Virus record (IMG/VR): IMGVR_UViG_3300008113_000128
Location: 1 to 40,167 of that record
Length of the DNA stretch: 40,167 bases
Reading direction: 5' to 3' (one strand)
Source: a virus
The translations under genes and the position numbers were made by a program. The notes below the pieces were generated by a model. That model ran no database searches. It saw only the letters and a list, made by a program, of their open reading frames with translations, and had not been told where the DNA came from. Below, piece by piece: positions 24,777 through 33,108 of the stretch (positions are counted from its first letter, which is position 1; each line of letters opens with the position of its first letter).

Positions 24777-25520
24777 ATGAACTTAAGTAAAGTAATTGTA
24801 AAAACGCAAGATGTTTTACATAAAAATTCTCAAACGATTTTAACATCATTTGCTATTAGTGGTGTTGTAACAACAACTTATCTTGGCGCAAAAGCATCAT
24901 TTAAATCCTGCCGAGATATTGACTATCATCACGCAATATATCCAGATGATGACTTGGAATTACGAGATGCAATAAATATTGTCTGGCGAAACTATATACC
25001 AGCTGCTTTGTCTGGAGCGGCAACTATTGGTTGTATTTTAGGTTCTCATAAAATTAGTAGTAGAAAAACAGCTGCGGCGCAAGCAGCTTTTGCTTTGTCA
25101 GAGCGTATATTCAACGAGTATAAAGATAAAGTCGTTGAGCAAATTGGTCCTAAAAAAGAACAAGATATACGCGACAAAATGGCACAAGAAAAAGTAAATA
25201 AAAATGATCCTAGCTCCACGCAAGTATTTATCACCGGAAACGGTAATGTTTTATGCTGCGAAGGATACACTGGACGTTATTTCCATAGTGATATGGAAAG
25301 TCTTAGGCGAGTAGAAAATAAAATTAATGCTAAATTAAATGCTCACGATCACGCTTCGCTTAGTGACTTGTATTATTTATTAAATATACCAGAAACTAAA
25401 GTTTCTGATGACTTGGGCTGGGATTCTGGACGTCTTTTAGAGTTAGAGTTTTCATCGACAATAACCCCAGATGGAAGACCATGTTTAGTTTTTAATTATA
25501 ATTATATTAGATCTATATAA
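24777..25520 (+). CDS. DUF6353-type membrane-associated phage protein A
   Basis: The product has 247 residues. Two hydrophobic segments are present (about 22-40, ILTSFAISGVVTTTYLGA; and 74-92, PAALSGAATIGCILGSH). Between and after them is a conserved helical part (AAFALSERIFNEYKDKVVEQIG). The C-terminal domain is soluble (HASLSDLYYLLNIPET, then DLGWDS). The protein encoded at 26820 is a paralogue with the same order. DUF6353 proteins are common in phages of Actinobacteria and Firmicutes; their role is unknown. SD AAGGAGACAA precedes the ATG. Confidence 0.7.
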   Translation: MNLSKVIVKTQDVLHKNSQTILTSFAISGVVTTTYLGAKASFKSCRDIDYHHAIYPDDDLELRDAINIVWRNYIPAALSGAATIGCILGSHKISSRKTAAAQAAFALSERIFNEYKDKVVEQIGPKKEQDIRDKMAQEKVNKNDPSSTQVFITGNGNVLCCEGYTGRYFHSDMESLRRVENKINAKLNAHDHASLSDLYYLLNIPETKVSDDLGWDSGRLLELEFSSTITPDGRPCLVFNYNYIRSI

Positions 25521-25522
25521 TT

Positions 25523-25548
25523 TTCGTATAAAAAACAACGTCTATAAT
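25523..25548 (+). promoter_or_regulatory. Repeated promoter motif, copy 5
   Basis: TTCGTA at 25523-25528, 14 bases (with AACAACGTC), TATAAT at 25543-25548. It drives the 45-residue gene and possibly the operon beyond it. Confidence 0.72.
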
Positions 25549-25577
25549 AGAGTGTTAAAAACAAAAGGAGAAACAAA

Positions 25578-25715
25578 ATGGAGAAAGTTATTGACTTGTC
25601 GTCTGTTCAGCATAAGCTGCAGCGTGGCGTTCTAGTGCTTGTCGCACAGATCCTCACGGAGCAGATTGTTACGAAGACGTACAACAAGCTTGCCCCCAAG
25701 TACTTCAAGAAGTAA
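25578..25715 (+). CDS. 45-residue basic helical protein
   Basis: The ATG at 25578 follows AAAGGAGAAAC. The peptide is MEKVIDLSSVQHKLQRGVLV, then a hydrophobic stretch (LVAQILTEQIV) and a basic end (KLAPKYFKK). The helix is too polar for a clear membrane span, so an amphipathic or peripheral membrane peptide is likelier. Codons are GC-rich, as in the capsid gene. It has its own promoter and terminator. I recognise no family. Confidence 0.68.
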   Translation: MEKVIDLSSVQHKLQRGVLVLVAQILTEQIVTKTYNKLAPKYFKK

Positions 25716-25723
25716 CACATAAA

Positions 25724-25760
25724 GGTAAAATCTTAGGAAACTAGGGTTTTATCTTTTTTT
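25724..25760 (+). terminator. Rho-independent terminator
   Basis: GGTAAAATC at 25724-25732 pairs with GGTTTTATC at 25745-25753 using two G-T wobbles that work only in plus-strand RNA. Seven Ts follow. Confidence 0.75.
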
Positions 25761-25778
25761 CAAACACAAAGGATAAAA

Positions 25779-26174
25779 ATGTTAAAACGAGATATTACTT
25801 ATGAAAACTTTAATGGCGATTTAGTTACCGAGACATATTACTTCAACTTAAGTAAGAGCGAAATTCTTAGCTTAGATGCAAGTTACGAAAATGGTCTTAA
25901 TGATGCCATTCAGAAGATTATTGATAAGAAAGATACAAAAGCATTAATTCACGAGTTCCAAAAGCTTATTTTGCTTGCGTATGGTATTAAGAGTGAAGAC
26001 GGTAAGCGATTTATTAAGAACGACACACTTCGAGAAGAGTTTGTTCAGTCTGCTGCTTACGATTTGCTTTTTATGGAACTAGCAACAAACGATGCTTTAG
26101 CCGCAGAATTTATGCTTGGAATTATGCCAAAGGATATGGCTCAAGCCGCACAAAAAGAGCTTAAAGGACAGTGA
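25779..26174 (+). CDS. Tail-assembly-chaperone-like protein (second copy in genome)
   Basis: The product has 131 residues: MLKRDITYENFNGDLVTETY, then FNLSKSEILSLDASYENGL, KLILLAYGIKSEDGKRFIKND, YDLLFMELATNDALAAEFM and GIMPKDMA. I recognise this order (strand pair, helices, then the KSxDGxxFIK and GIMP segments) from phage proteins usually annotated as tail assembly chaperones. Another chaperone lies at 12009. Its place in a non-structural operon makes the function uncertain. SD AAAGGATAAA precedes the ATG; the end overlaps the next gene. Confidence 0.55.
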   Translation: MLKRDITYENFNGDLVTETYYFNLSKSEILSLDASYENGLNDAIQKIIDKKDTKALIHEFQKLILLAYGIKSEDGKRFIKNDTLREEFVQSAAYDLLFMELATNDALAAEFMLGIMPKDMAQAAQKELKGQ

Positions 26175-26176
26175 CA

Positions 26177-26818
26177 ATGGAATATCCCAGTAACAGTAAT
26201 AAGAAAGATATCGAAAAAAAGCAATTGCCGGAAAAGAAGATTGAGAAGGTTGTTACTGGTCAAGTTTTGACTAAAAAGAAGTCAACTGGTAGCAAATTTA
26301 AATCTGTATTTTTTGGCGGGGAATTTAAAGGCGCTTTTCGTTATATACTAGCCGATGTTCTATTACCAGCAGCTAGAAATCTTTTAGTTGATGCTACAAC
26401 TAAGGGTATCGAAACTATTGTTTACGGAGAATCTAGACGAACACAAACACGTCGAGTTCCGGAATATTCAAATAGAATTCAGTATAATCGGCCTGTTAAT
26501 CGTGGTGTAGACCCGCACGAACGAGATAGGCCGTTTATGCCTGGCCAGCGTACGAATAGAACATTTAGGCCCGAAACAAGACAGCAATCTTCGGACATTA
26601 TTCTATCAACGCGAGAAGAAGCAGAAATTGTTTTAGAGCGATTAATTGATATTGTCGATATGTACGACGTTGTTTCTCTAGCCGATTTGTATGATTTAGT
26701 TGGTTTACCTTCTAATCACACGGATAATAAATGGGGCTGGACGTTCTTGAATAACGGTCTTGTTACTCAAGTTCGAGAGGGTTTCTTATTGCAACTACCA
26801 CCTATGGAAGCGATTTAA
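26177..26818 (+). CDS. Conserved phage protein with C-terminal DLYDLVG module
   Basis: The product has 213 residues from the ATG at 26177, preferred over a GTG at 26171 because AGGA is spaced 8 bases from the ATG. The start MEYPSNSNKK, then KKIEKVVTGQVLTKKK, FKSVFFGGEFKGAFRYIL and DVLLPAARNLLVDATTKGIE, is a family I recognise from actinobacterial phages. A disordered Arg/Pro-rich middle follows. The C-terminus (REEAEIVLERLIDIVDMY, VSLADLYDLVGLPSNHTDN, KWGW) resembles the ends of the DUF6353 proteins. The function is unknown; the basic middle could bind nucleic acid or polyanions. Confidence 0.65.
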   Translation: MEYPSNSNKKDIEKKQLPEKKIEKVVTGQVLTKKKSTGSKFKSVFFGGEFKGAFRYILADVLLPAARNLLVDATTKGIETIVYGESRRTQTRRVPEYSNRIQYNRPVNRGVDPHERDRPFMPGQRTNRTFRPETRQQSSDIILSTREEAEIVLERLIDIVDMYDVVSLADLYDLVGLPSNHTDNKWGWTFLNNGLVTQVREGFLLQLPPMEAI

Positions 26819-26819
26819 C

Positions 26820-27683
26820 ATGAAATTTATGGAAAAAGTAAACAATAATTTAAGCACAAAACTTCATCGTCAGATCCTAATTGTTAAGAAAAACTCGCCG
26901 CACATTAGTTTTGGCGTTGGCGTAGTTGGTGTTATTGCCGGTACAGCTTTAGCCTGCAAAGCAACGCTTAAACTTACTGGTAATTATTCTCAGTTTAAAG
27001 ATGAAATCATCGACGTGGAGACGTATAGTCCGGACGAAGATCGTAATCGAGATCTCGCGCATGTCTATGCAAAAAATGCAGTTACGCTTGCTAAAGCATA
27101 CGGACCATCAGCAATAGTTATGGGTTTGTCTATTGCAGCATTAACTGGATCACATGTGACCATGACAAAGCGAAACAAGGCGCTTACCGCTGCGTATGTA
27201 ACTCTTCAAAAAGCTTATGACGAATATCGAATTCGTGTTCGAGAAAAGTACGGCGAAGAAGAAGAGCTGAATATTTATCACGCCATTCAAGAAGAAAATA
27301 AGAAGACCAAAGAAGTTATAAAATTAGCAGATCCGAATAAGTTTTCGCCATATGCTCGTTTCTTCGATGAAGCTTCAACCGAGTGGACAAAAGATCCAGA
27401 AATGAATCGTTTGTTTGTTACTTGCCAGCAGAATTACCTCAACCATGTTCTTCAAGTTCGTGGACATGTATTTCTAAACGAAGCATATGATGCTCTCGGT
27501 TTAGAGCGTTCAACGGCTGGCGCTGTTGTTGGCTGGGTAATGGGCGATAATGGTGATAACTATATTGACTTTGGTATTTTCGAAGCTCAAAACGCAAGAT
27601 TTGTAAATGGTAGTGAACGTAGTATTCTGTTGGATTTTAACGTAGACGGTGTCATTTACGATAAGATTGGTAGGAAAAAATAA
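26820..27683 (+). CDS. DUF6353-type membrane-associated phage protein B
   Basis: The product has 287 residues from the ATG at 26820, one base after the preceding stop. It is a paralogue of the 24777 product: first span ISFGVGVVGVIAGTALACK, then second span SAIVMGLSIAALTGSH followed by KRNKALTAAYVTLQKAYDEYR. The C-terminus (HVFLNEAYDALGLERS, then GWVMGD and YIDFGIF) is the same kind of module as in its neighbours. Tight spacing shows one operon. Its membrane position suggests an envelope or replication-anchor role; no function is known. Confidence 0.7.
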   Translation: MKFMEKVNNNLSTKLHRQILIVKKNSPHISFGVGVVGVIAGTALACKATLKLTGNYSQFKDEIIDVETYSPDEDRNRDLAHVYAKNAVTLAKAYGPSAIVMGLSIAALTGSHVTMTKRNKALTAAYVTLQKAYDEYRIRVREKYGEEEELNIYHAIQEENKKTKEVIKLADPNKFSPYARFFDEASTEWTKDPEMNRLFVTCQQNYLNHVLQVRGHVFLNEAYDALGLERSTAGAVVGWVMGDNGDNYIDFGIFEAQNARFVNGSERSILLDFNVDGVIYDKIGRKK

Positions 27684-28417
27684 TGGATAGCATTTATTAT
27701 AACGAAAAAAAGTATTCGGCTTCAGTCCTGCTAATTAGCGGGGCTGCGGCCTATGCTTTGGGGTTTGCGACTAATTATTTTTGGAATAAAAAGAAGCTAA
27801 ACGATTGTTTTATAGAGCTTGAAGGCGACGATCATTACAGCAAAGCTGATTTTGAAGCCACTTTAGTTGACCCCGATCAGCTTCAATTTGACTTTGACTT
27901 TAAGCATGCTGAGTATGATACAACTGCTGTTTTAGTCGATAATAATCCTTATAGCATTGAAGCTACCCCAAATGATCCAAACGATATAGTTGTTGATAAA
28001 CAACCAAATCCTGTTAGTATTTTTAGAGGTGATGCAAATATGGATTGGGACTTTGAGGCAGAATTGGCAAAGCGTTCTCCTGATAAACCATATATTATAC
28101 ACGAAACCGAATACTTTGCTCATGAGACAGACTATTCGCAGTCAACATTAACATATTATGCTGGCGACGATATTCTTGTTGACGAACGTGAAGTTCCAAT
28201 TTATAATTACAAATCCGTAACCGGAGAATTACTGTTTGGTCATGGTAGTGAAGATCAAAATGTTGTTTATGTTAGAAATGATCGACTTTCGGGGGAGTAT
28301 GAAATTCTTAGAGACTCTGGATCTTATGAGATTGAGGTCTTGGGAAATCAGTATGAAAAAACCCTTCGTGATATCGATTTAAAAAGCGGTAACGTATTAA
28401 AGTTTAGGCCCGAGTAA
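27683..28417 (+). CDS. Membrane-anchored phage protein of unknown function
   Basis: The product has 244 residues. It overlaps the previous gene by one base. One N-terminal hydrophobic segment (residues 13-32, SVLLISGAAAYALGFATNYF) is followed by a basic stop (WNKKK) and an acidic soluble domain with many Asp and Tyr (EYDTTAVLVDNNPYSI, ETEYFAHETDYSQSTLTYY). It has no known motif. It always seems to travel with the DUF6353-type genes in phages I recall. It may form a membrane complex with them. Confidence 0.6.
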   Translation: MDSIYYNEKKYSASVLLISGAAAYALGFATNYFWNKKKLNDCFIELEGDDHYSKADFEATLVDPDQLQFDFDFKHAEYDTTAVLVDNNPYSIEATPNDPNDIVVDKQPNPVSIFRGDANMDWDFEAELAKRSPDKPYIIHETEYFAHETDYSQSTLTYYAGDDILVDEREVPIYNYKSVTGELLFGHGSEDQNVVYVRNDRLSGEYEILRDSGSYEIEVLGNQYEKTLRDIDLKSGNVLKFRPE

Positions 28418-28962
28418 TGATTAGCGAGCCTATTGAAAACTTATATTTCAACTGGCTCTGCGAAAAAGTTCAAAAAGTGTTGGTGCCAACTCCATCTTTA
28501 ACGTATTATTATCTTTTAAAACAATTACATCAAACTGAATATGTTTGGTTAGTTGTTGGAGATGATAATCGCGTTGAAGATGGGGTTGCACTACGCCTAT
28601 CTTTTTTGTCCGAAGCCAACTTGATACCAGAAGCAGATTGGCTTTATTCTGGATGTTCAGTTTTAGAAATGCTAATTGCATTTTCTGAACGCGCCGAATT
28701 TAATACAGAATTAACTTCATATTTTTGGTTTTGGCATTTTATAAGAAACTTAAACTTAATGGAATATAATGACGCAAGTGATTATAACTATTTGGAAATA
28801 GATGATATTTTAACAACATTTGTAAATAGAGATTATGAACCAGAAGGCCATGGCGGACTTTTTCCGTTGTGCAGAGCAAAAAAAGATCAAACAAAAGTTG
28901 AAATATGGTACCAGTTTTTTGAGTATTTAAACGACGAACATTTTAACGAAAACTATATGTAA
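28417..28962 (+). CDS. Conserved phage protein, helical, unknown function
   Basis: The product has 181 residues, starting MISEPIENLYFNWLCEKV, then SLTYYYLLKQLHQTEYVWLV, and later the acidic stretch NYLEIDDILTTFVNRDYEP, then GGLFPLCRA and EIWYQFFEYLNDEH. It is rich in aromatics. The pattern is familiar from operons with DUF6353-type proteins, but no function is recorded in memory. Its ATG overlaps the previous stop, and it ends 12 bases before the large replication gene. Confidence 0.6.
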   Translation: MISEPIENLYFNWLCEKVQKVLVPTPSLTYYYLLKQLHQTEYVWLVVGDDNRVEDGVALRLSFLSEANLIPEADWLYSGCSVLEMLIAFSERAEFNTELTSYFWFWHFIRNLNLMEYNDASDYNYLEIDDILTTFVNRDYEPEGHGGLFPLCRAKKDQTKVEIWYQFFEYLNDEHFNENYM

Positions 28963-28974
28963 AGGAGGATATAT

Positions 28975-31900
28975 TTGGACTTTTATAAGATTTTAATGAA
29001 AGTTAAAAAAGACGGAACTGTTCAAGTGTATCCGGATTGGCAAGTTGATAGTTCTAAAGATTTAATGGTTCAAGGCAAATCGTTTTATGCATTTTGGGAC
29101 GAAAATAACTCTATTTGGTCTCGAGATGAATTTAGACTTCGGCAATTAATAGACGCTGATCTTTTTCGCTATGCTAAAGAAAATATCGATGATAATGTTC
29201 CGTATGAAATTTTAACGGTTCAAAGTTTTAGTACTAGAATGTGGGAAACATTAAATAAATTTATTAAAAACTTTCCCGATAATTATCATCAATTAGACAC
29301 AGATTTAACTTTTATAAATACTAAAGTAACAAAAAATGATTATGTTAGTAAAAAACTAAACTATGCATTAGAGCCTGGAAATACAAACGCTTGGGATGAG
29401 CTTTTACAAACGTTATATTCAGAAAGCGAACGCGAAAAAATAGAATGGGCTATAGGCGCAATTGTTTCTGGCGATTCCAAAAATATTCAAAAGTTTTTGG
29501 TTTTTTATGGTCCTCCAGCTAGTGGAAAATCTACAATATTAAATATTATTGAAAAATTATTTGCTGGATACACCACAACTTTTGATGCTCGTGCTTTAGC
29601 GAGTACAGGATCTAGTTTTTCTACCGACGTCTTTAAAGGAAATCCTTTAGTTGCTATTCAACACGATGGAGATCTTTCTCGTATTGAAGATAATGCTAAA
29701 TTAAACTCGATTACTTCGCACGAAGATATGACCATGAACGAAAAATATAAACCTAGTTATACCGCTAGGGTTAACGCATTTTTGTTTATGGGTACTAATA
29801 AGCCGGTTCAAATTACAGATGCTAAAGCTGGTACTATTCGTCGTTTGATTGACGTGCACCCGACCGGTGTTAAAATATCCCCAGAACGTTATCATATTTT
29901 GATGGAGCAAATTGATTTTGAACTTGGTCATATTGCCCATAAATGTTTGCAAAAGTACAAGCGAATGGGTAAATATTACTACAACGGATACAAACCAGTT
30001 CAAATGATGTATCAAACAGACGAGTTTTATAATTTTATTTCGGCTCATTATGATATTTTTAAGTCGGAAGATGGTGTAACATTAAAGCGCGCATGGATGA
30101 TGTATAAGGAATATTGTTCCGAAATAAATATAACTAAATTGATGAAGTATTCGGCATTTCGAGAAGAATTGACAATGTATTTTAGACATTTCGAAGATCG
30201 CATAAAGGTTGGTGATGATTGGGTGAGAAGTTACTATTTTGGTTTTGAAGGAATCCCAAAGTCCACCCCCTTTATCCCCGATAAATCGTATGTTATTGAA
30301 CTTAGGGATATTTACGACTCAAATGAAATGTCGGCTTTCGATCATAAATACAAAGATCAACCAGCTCAACTTGCTAGTTCCTCCGGTAAGCCAAAACAAA
30401 AATGGATAGACGTAACGACAACTCTTAGCGATATCGATACTACTGCGCTTCACTTTGTAAAAGTTCCGGAAAATCATATTGTAATCGACTTTGATTTGGT
30501 AAACGAAGACGGCGAAAAAGATGTAAATCTTAATTTAGAAGCTGCTTCTAAATGGCCTCCTACTTATACCGAATTAAGTAAGAGCGGACAAGGAGTTCAT
30601 TTGCATTACGAATATAACGGTAATGTCCATGAACTTGCGTCGATTTATGATGTCGGAATCGAAGTAAAAACACTTCTTGGTGATAGTTCTTTACGAAGAA
30701 GGTTGTCAAAAGCAAATAGTTTGGATATTACAACGATTAGTAGCGGACTACCCAAAAAGGAAAAGCGAATGATAGATAATAAAAGTATTCAAAGCGAAAA
30801 AAGTTTACGCGATCTTATCGAACGCAACCTTAAAAAAGAAATTCACCCTGGAACAAAACCATCTATTGACTTTATTCATAAAATATTAGAAGACGCTTAT
30901 AATAACGATCTTAGTTATAATATTTTAGACCTAAAACCAAGGATATTTTCTTTTGCGGCTAAAAGTAGTAATCAATCTACAGCCTGTATAAAAATAGTAC
31001 AAACTATGCATTTTACTGGTAAGAATGATATGCCTGCGCCGACTAATCTGGACGATAAGCCGATTGTATTCTTTGACGTTGAAGTTTATCCAAACTTATT
31101 CATTGTTTGCTGGAAATATAAAGACAGCGAAAATGTTGTTCGTATGATAAACCCTACGCCGAATGAAATTGAAGCTTTATTTTCTCTAAAGCTTGTTGGT
31201 TTTAACAATCGCAGATACGATAATCATATTTTATATGCTCGTTCTTTAGGGTATACGAATCTTCAACTATATGATCTTTCGCAGAAAATAATTACTGATA
31301 ATAATTACAATGCCGCATTTGGAGAAGCTTATAATCTTTCATATGCTGATATTTATGACTTTAGTTCTAAAAAGCAGGGTCTAAAAAAGTTTATGATTGA
31401 ACTCGGAATAAATCATATGGAAATGGATATTCCGTGGGATTCGCCTGTTCCAGAAGAACTTTGGTCTAAGGTTGAAGATTATTGTGTTAATGACGTTTTA
31501 GGAACCGAAGCTGTTTTTAATGCGCGAAAAGAAGATTTTAAAGCACGTGAAATTTTAGCGGAGCTCTCCGGCTTAACGATAAATCATACAACACAAAACC
31601 ACACTGCTAAAATTATATTTGGTGAAGATAAGCGTCCAAAAGACCAATTTGTTTATACTGATCTTTCTACTATATTTAAGGGGTACGCATTTGATGGGAA
31701 AGAAAGTTTATACAGAGGAGAAATTGTTGGTGAGGGTGGCTATGTCTACGCCGAACCTGGTTTCTACGAACACGTCACTGTTTTGGACGTGGCGTCTATG
31801 CATCCGACGAGTATCGAGCAACTTAATTTATTTGGGAAATACACAAAAAACTTTTCTGCCCTTAAAGAAGCACGGTTGGCAATTAAGCATAAAGAATACG

Positions 31901-32721
31901 ATCGAGCCCGTAGTTTGCTTGACGGCAAGCTCGCTAAGTTTTTGGACGGTGCTGAAAGTAATCCCAAGAGTAGTGAGGATTTATCGTACGCTCTTAAGAT
32001 CGTCATCAACATCGTCTATGGCCTCACTAGTGCCACATTTGATAGCATATTTAGAGACAACCGGAATAAAGATAATATCGTAGCGAAGCGTGGAGCTTTG
32101 TTTATGATAAATCTTAAAAATGAAGTTCAATCACGTGGATTTAATGTTATACACATTAAGACCGACTCAATTAAAATACCAAACGCTACACCAGAAATAA
32201 TTGATTTTGTATCGAGTTATGGTAAAGAGTTTGGTTATGAGTTTGAGCTTGAGGCGCAGTATAGTAAGTTTTGTCTTGTAAACGATGCTGTATACATTGC
32301 TAGAGAAAATGATAAATGGACGGCTGTTGGAGCACAATTTCAACATCCATATGTAATGAAAACTTTATTTTCAAAAGAGCCCATTGAGTTTTCTGATTTC
32401 TGTGAAGTTAGAAATGTTACGCAAGGCGCAATGTATTTAGACACGTTAGACTCTGATAATATTGAAGATATGACGCATGTTGGTAGAACTGGAAGTTTTG
32501 TTCCGGTTCTAGACAATGGCGGAAGTCTTTGGCGGGTGAAAGACGGAAAGAAATATGCTGTAACCGGAACAAAAGGCTACAAATGGGTTGAACGTGAAAT
32601 AGCGTATAGCAGAAAGTTATCTAATTCCTTAAATATTGATATGCAGTATTTTGGGAGTTTGGTGCAAGAAGCTATGGAAACAATTAACAAATTCTACGAT
32701 TTTGAAGATTTTGTTTCTTAG
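28975..32721 (+). CDS. Replication polyprotein: SF3 helicase, primase, exonuclease and family B DNA polymerase
   Basis: The product has 1248 residues from a TTG behind AAAGGAGGATATA. The SF3/D5-type helicase has Walker A GPPASGKST (179-187), VAIQHDGD near Walker B (226-233) and sensor FMGTNKP (271-277). A primase-polymerase-like domain has VIDFD (503-507) and SGQGVHLHY (537-545). The 3'-5' exonuclease has FFDVEVYP (699-706), GFNNRRYDNHIL (742-753) and YCVNDV (836-841). PolB has motif A LDVASMHPTS (937-946), motif B KIVINIVYG (1008-1016) and motif C IKTDSI (1061-1066). One chain therefore carries unwinding, priming, proofreading and synthesis. Phages with separate genes are the norm. Confidence 0.9.
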   Translation: MDFYKILMKVKKDGTVQVYPDWQVDSSKDLMVQGKSFYAFWDENNSIWSRDEFRLRQLIDADLFRYAKENIDDNVPYEILTVQSFSTRMWETLNKFIKNFPDNYHQLDTDLTFINTKVTKNDYVSKKLNYALEPGNTNAWDELLQTLYSESEREKIEWAIGAIVSGDSKNIQKFLVFYGPPASGKSTILNIIEKLFAGYTTTFDARALASTGSSFSTDVFKGNPLVAIQHDGDLSRIEDNAKLNSITSHEDMTMNEKYKPSYTARVNAFLFMGTNKPVQITDAKAGTIRRLIDVHPTGVKISPERYHILMEQIDFELGHIAHKCLQKYKRMGKYYYNGYKPVQMMYQTDEFYNFISAHYDIFKSEDGVTLKRAWMMYKEYCSEINITKLMKYSAFREELTMYFRHFEDRIKVGDDWVRSYYFGFEGIPKSTPFIPDKSYVIELRDIYDSNEMSAFDHKYKDQPAQLASSSGKPKQKWIDVTTTLSDIDTTALHFVKVPENHIVIDFDLVNEDGEKDVNLNLEAASKWPPTYTELSKSGQGVHLHYEYNGNVHELASIYDVGIEVKTLLGDSSLRRRLSKANSLDITTISSGLPKKEKRMIDNKSIQSEKSLRDLIERNLKKEIHPGTKPSIDFIHKILEDAYNNDLSYNILDLKPRIFSFAAKSSNQSTACIKIVQTMHFTGKNDMPAPTNLDDKPIVFFDVEVYPNLFIVCWKYKDSENVVRMINPTPNEIEALFSLKLVGFNNRRYDNHILYARSLGYTNLQLYDLSQKIITDNNYNAAFGEAYNLSYADIYDFSSKKQGLKKFMIELGINHMEMDIPWDSPVPEELWSKVEDYCVNDVLGTEAVFNARKEDFKAREILAELSGLTINHTTQNHTAKIIFGEDKRPKDQFVYTDLSTIFKGYAFDGKESLYRGEIVGEGGYVYAEPGFYEHVTVLDVASMHPTSIEQLNLFGKYTKNFSALKEARLAIKHKEYDRARSLLDGKLAKFLDGAESNPKSSEDLSYALKIVINIVYGLTSATFDSIFRDNRNKDNIVAKRGALFMINLKNEVQSRGFNVIHIKTDSIKIPNATPEIIDFVSSYGKEFGYEFELEAQYSKFCLVNDAVYIARENDKWTAVGAQFQHPYVMKTLFSKEPIEFSDFCEVRNVTQGAMYLDTLDSDNIEDMTHVGRTGSFVPVLDNGGSLWRVKDGKKYAVTGTKGYKWVEREIAYSRKLSNSLNIDMQYFGSLVQEAMETINKFYDFEDFVS

Positions 32722-32746
32722 TCGCAAATTTTACAACTCCTATAAT
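32721..32746 (+). promoter_or_regulatory. Repeated promoter motif, copy 6
   Basis: GTCGCA at 32721-32726, 14 bases (with TTACAACTCC), TATAAT at 32741-32746. It begins at the stop of the polymerase gene and drives the small genes beyond. Confidence 0.72.
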
Positions 32747-32760
32747 GAGAGAATAGGAGT

Positions 32761-32846
32761 GCAAGGAATATAGGAAGAGTGCTGGGGATTAAGCTATTAT
32801 AAAATGAAAAAAATAGTAAATTCCCAGTACTTCCTATATTTTTTGC
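32761..32846 (+). promoter_or_regulatory. Long leader hairpin with T-run (attenuator candidate)
   Basis: Just after promoter copy 6, a long imperfect inverted repeat includes ATATAGGAAG pairing with CTTCCTATAT and CTGGG pairing with CCCAG, with a CTATT/AATAG stem inside the loop. The 3' arm runs into TTTTTT. As RNA it would be an 85-nt hairpin ending in U residues, between the promoter and its first gene. It could be an attenuator, a small RNA terminator or a mRNA-stabilising 5' structure. Confidence 0.65.
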
Positions 32847-32863
32847 TTTTAAATAGGAGAACA

Positions 32864-33106
32864 ATGAGCGTTTTAAATTTAGAAAGTTATAACATGCCAG
32901 TTGTTATATTTATCACAGATGCAACATATTCTATGGTTTGCACTCTTTCGGGTAAGGAATTACCGAGAGAGATTGTTGACGAATATATGCGTTTTGTTTG
33001 GTGGAGTCCTAGAAAATTTGAAATTTTAACCGACGAAGAATATGAAAAAAAGTTTCCTTTTTCAGCCGATGCCGGTTATGTTATTTTTATACCACATGGA
33101 GGATGA
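32864..33106 (+). CDS. 80-residue protein of unknown function
   Basis: The ATG at 32864 follows TAGGAGAACA. It is chosen over an in-frame ATG at 32804 that lies within the leader hairpin. The product MSVLNLESYNMPVVIFITDATYSMVC, then ELPREIVDEYMRFVWW, FEILTDEEYEKKFPFS and GYVIFIPHGG, has a mixed alpha/beta layout. No motif. It is translated with the next gene, whose ribosome-binding site overlaps its stop. Confidence 0.55.
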   Translation: MSVLNLESYNMPVVIFITDATYSMVCTLSGKELPREIVDEYMRFVWWSPRKFEILTDEEYEKKFPFSADAGYVIFIPHGG

Positions 33107-33108
33107 TT

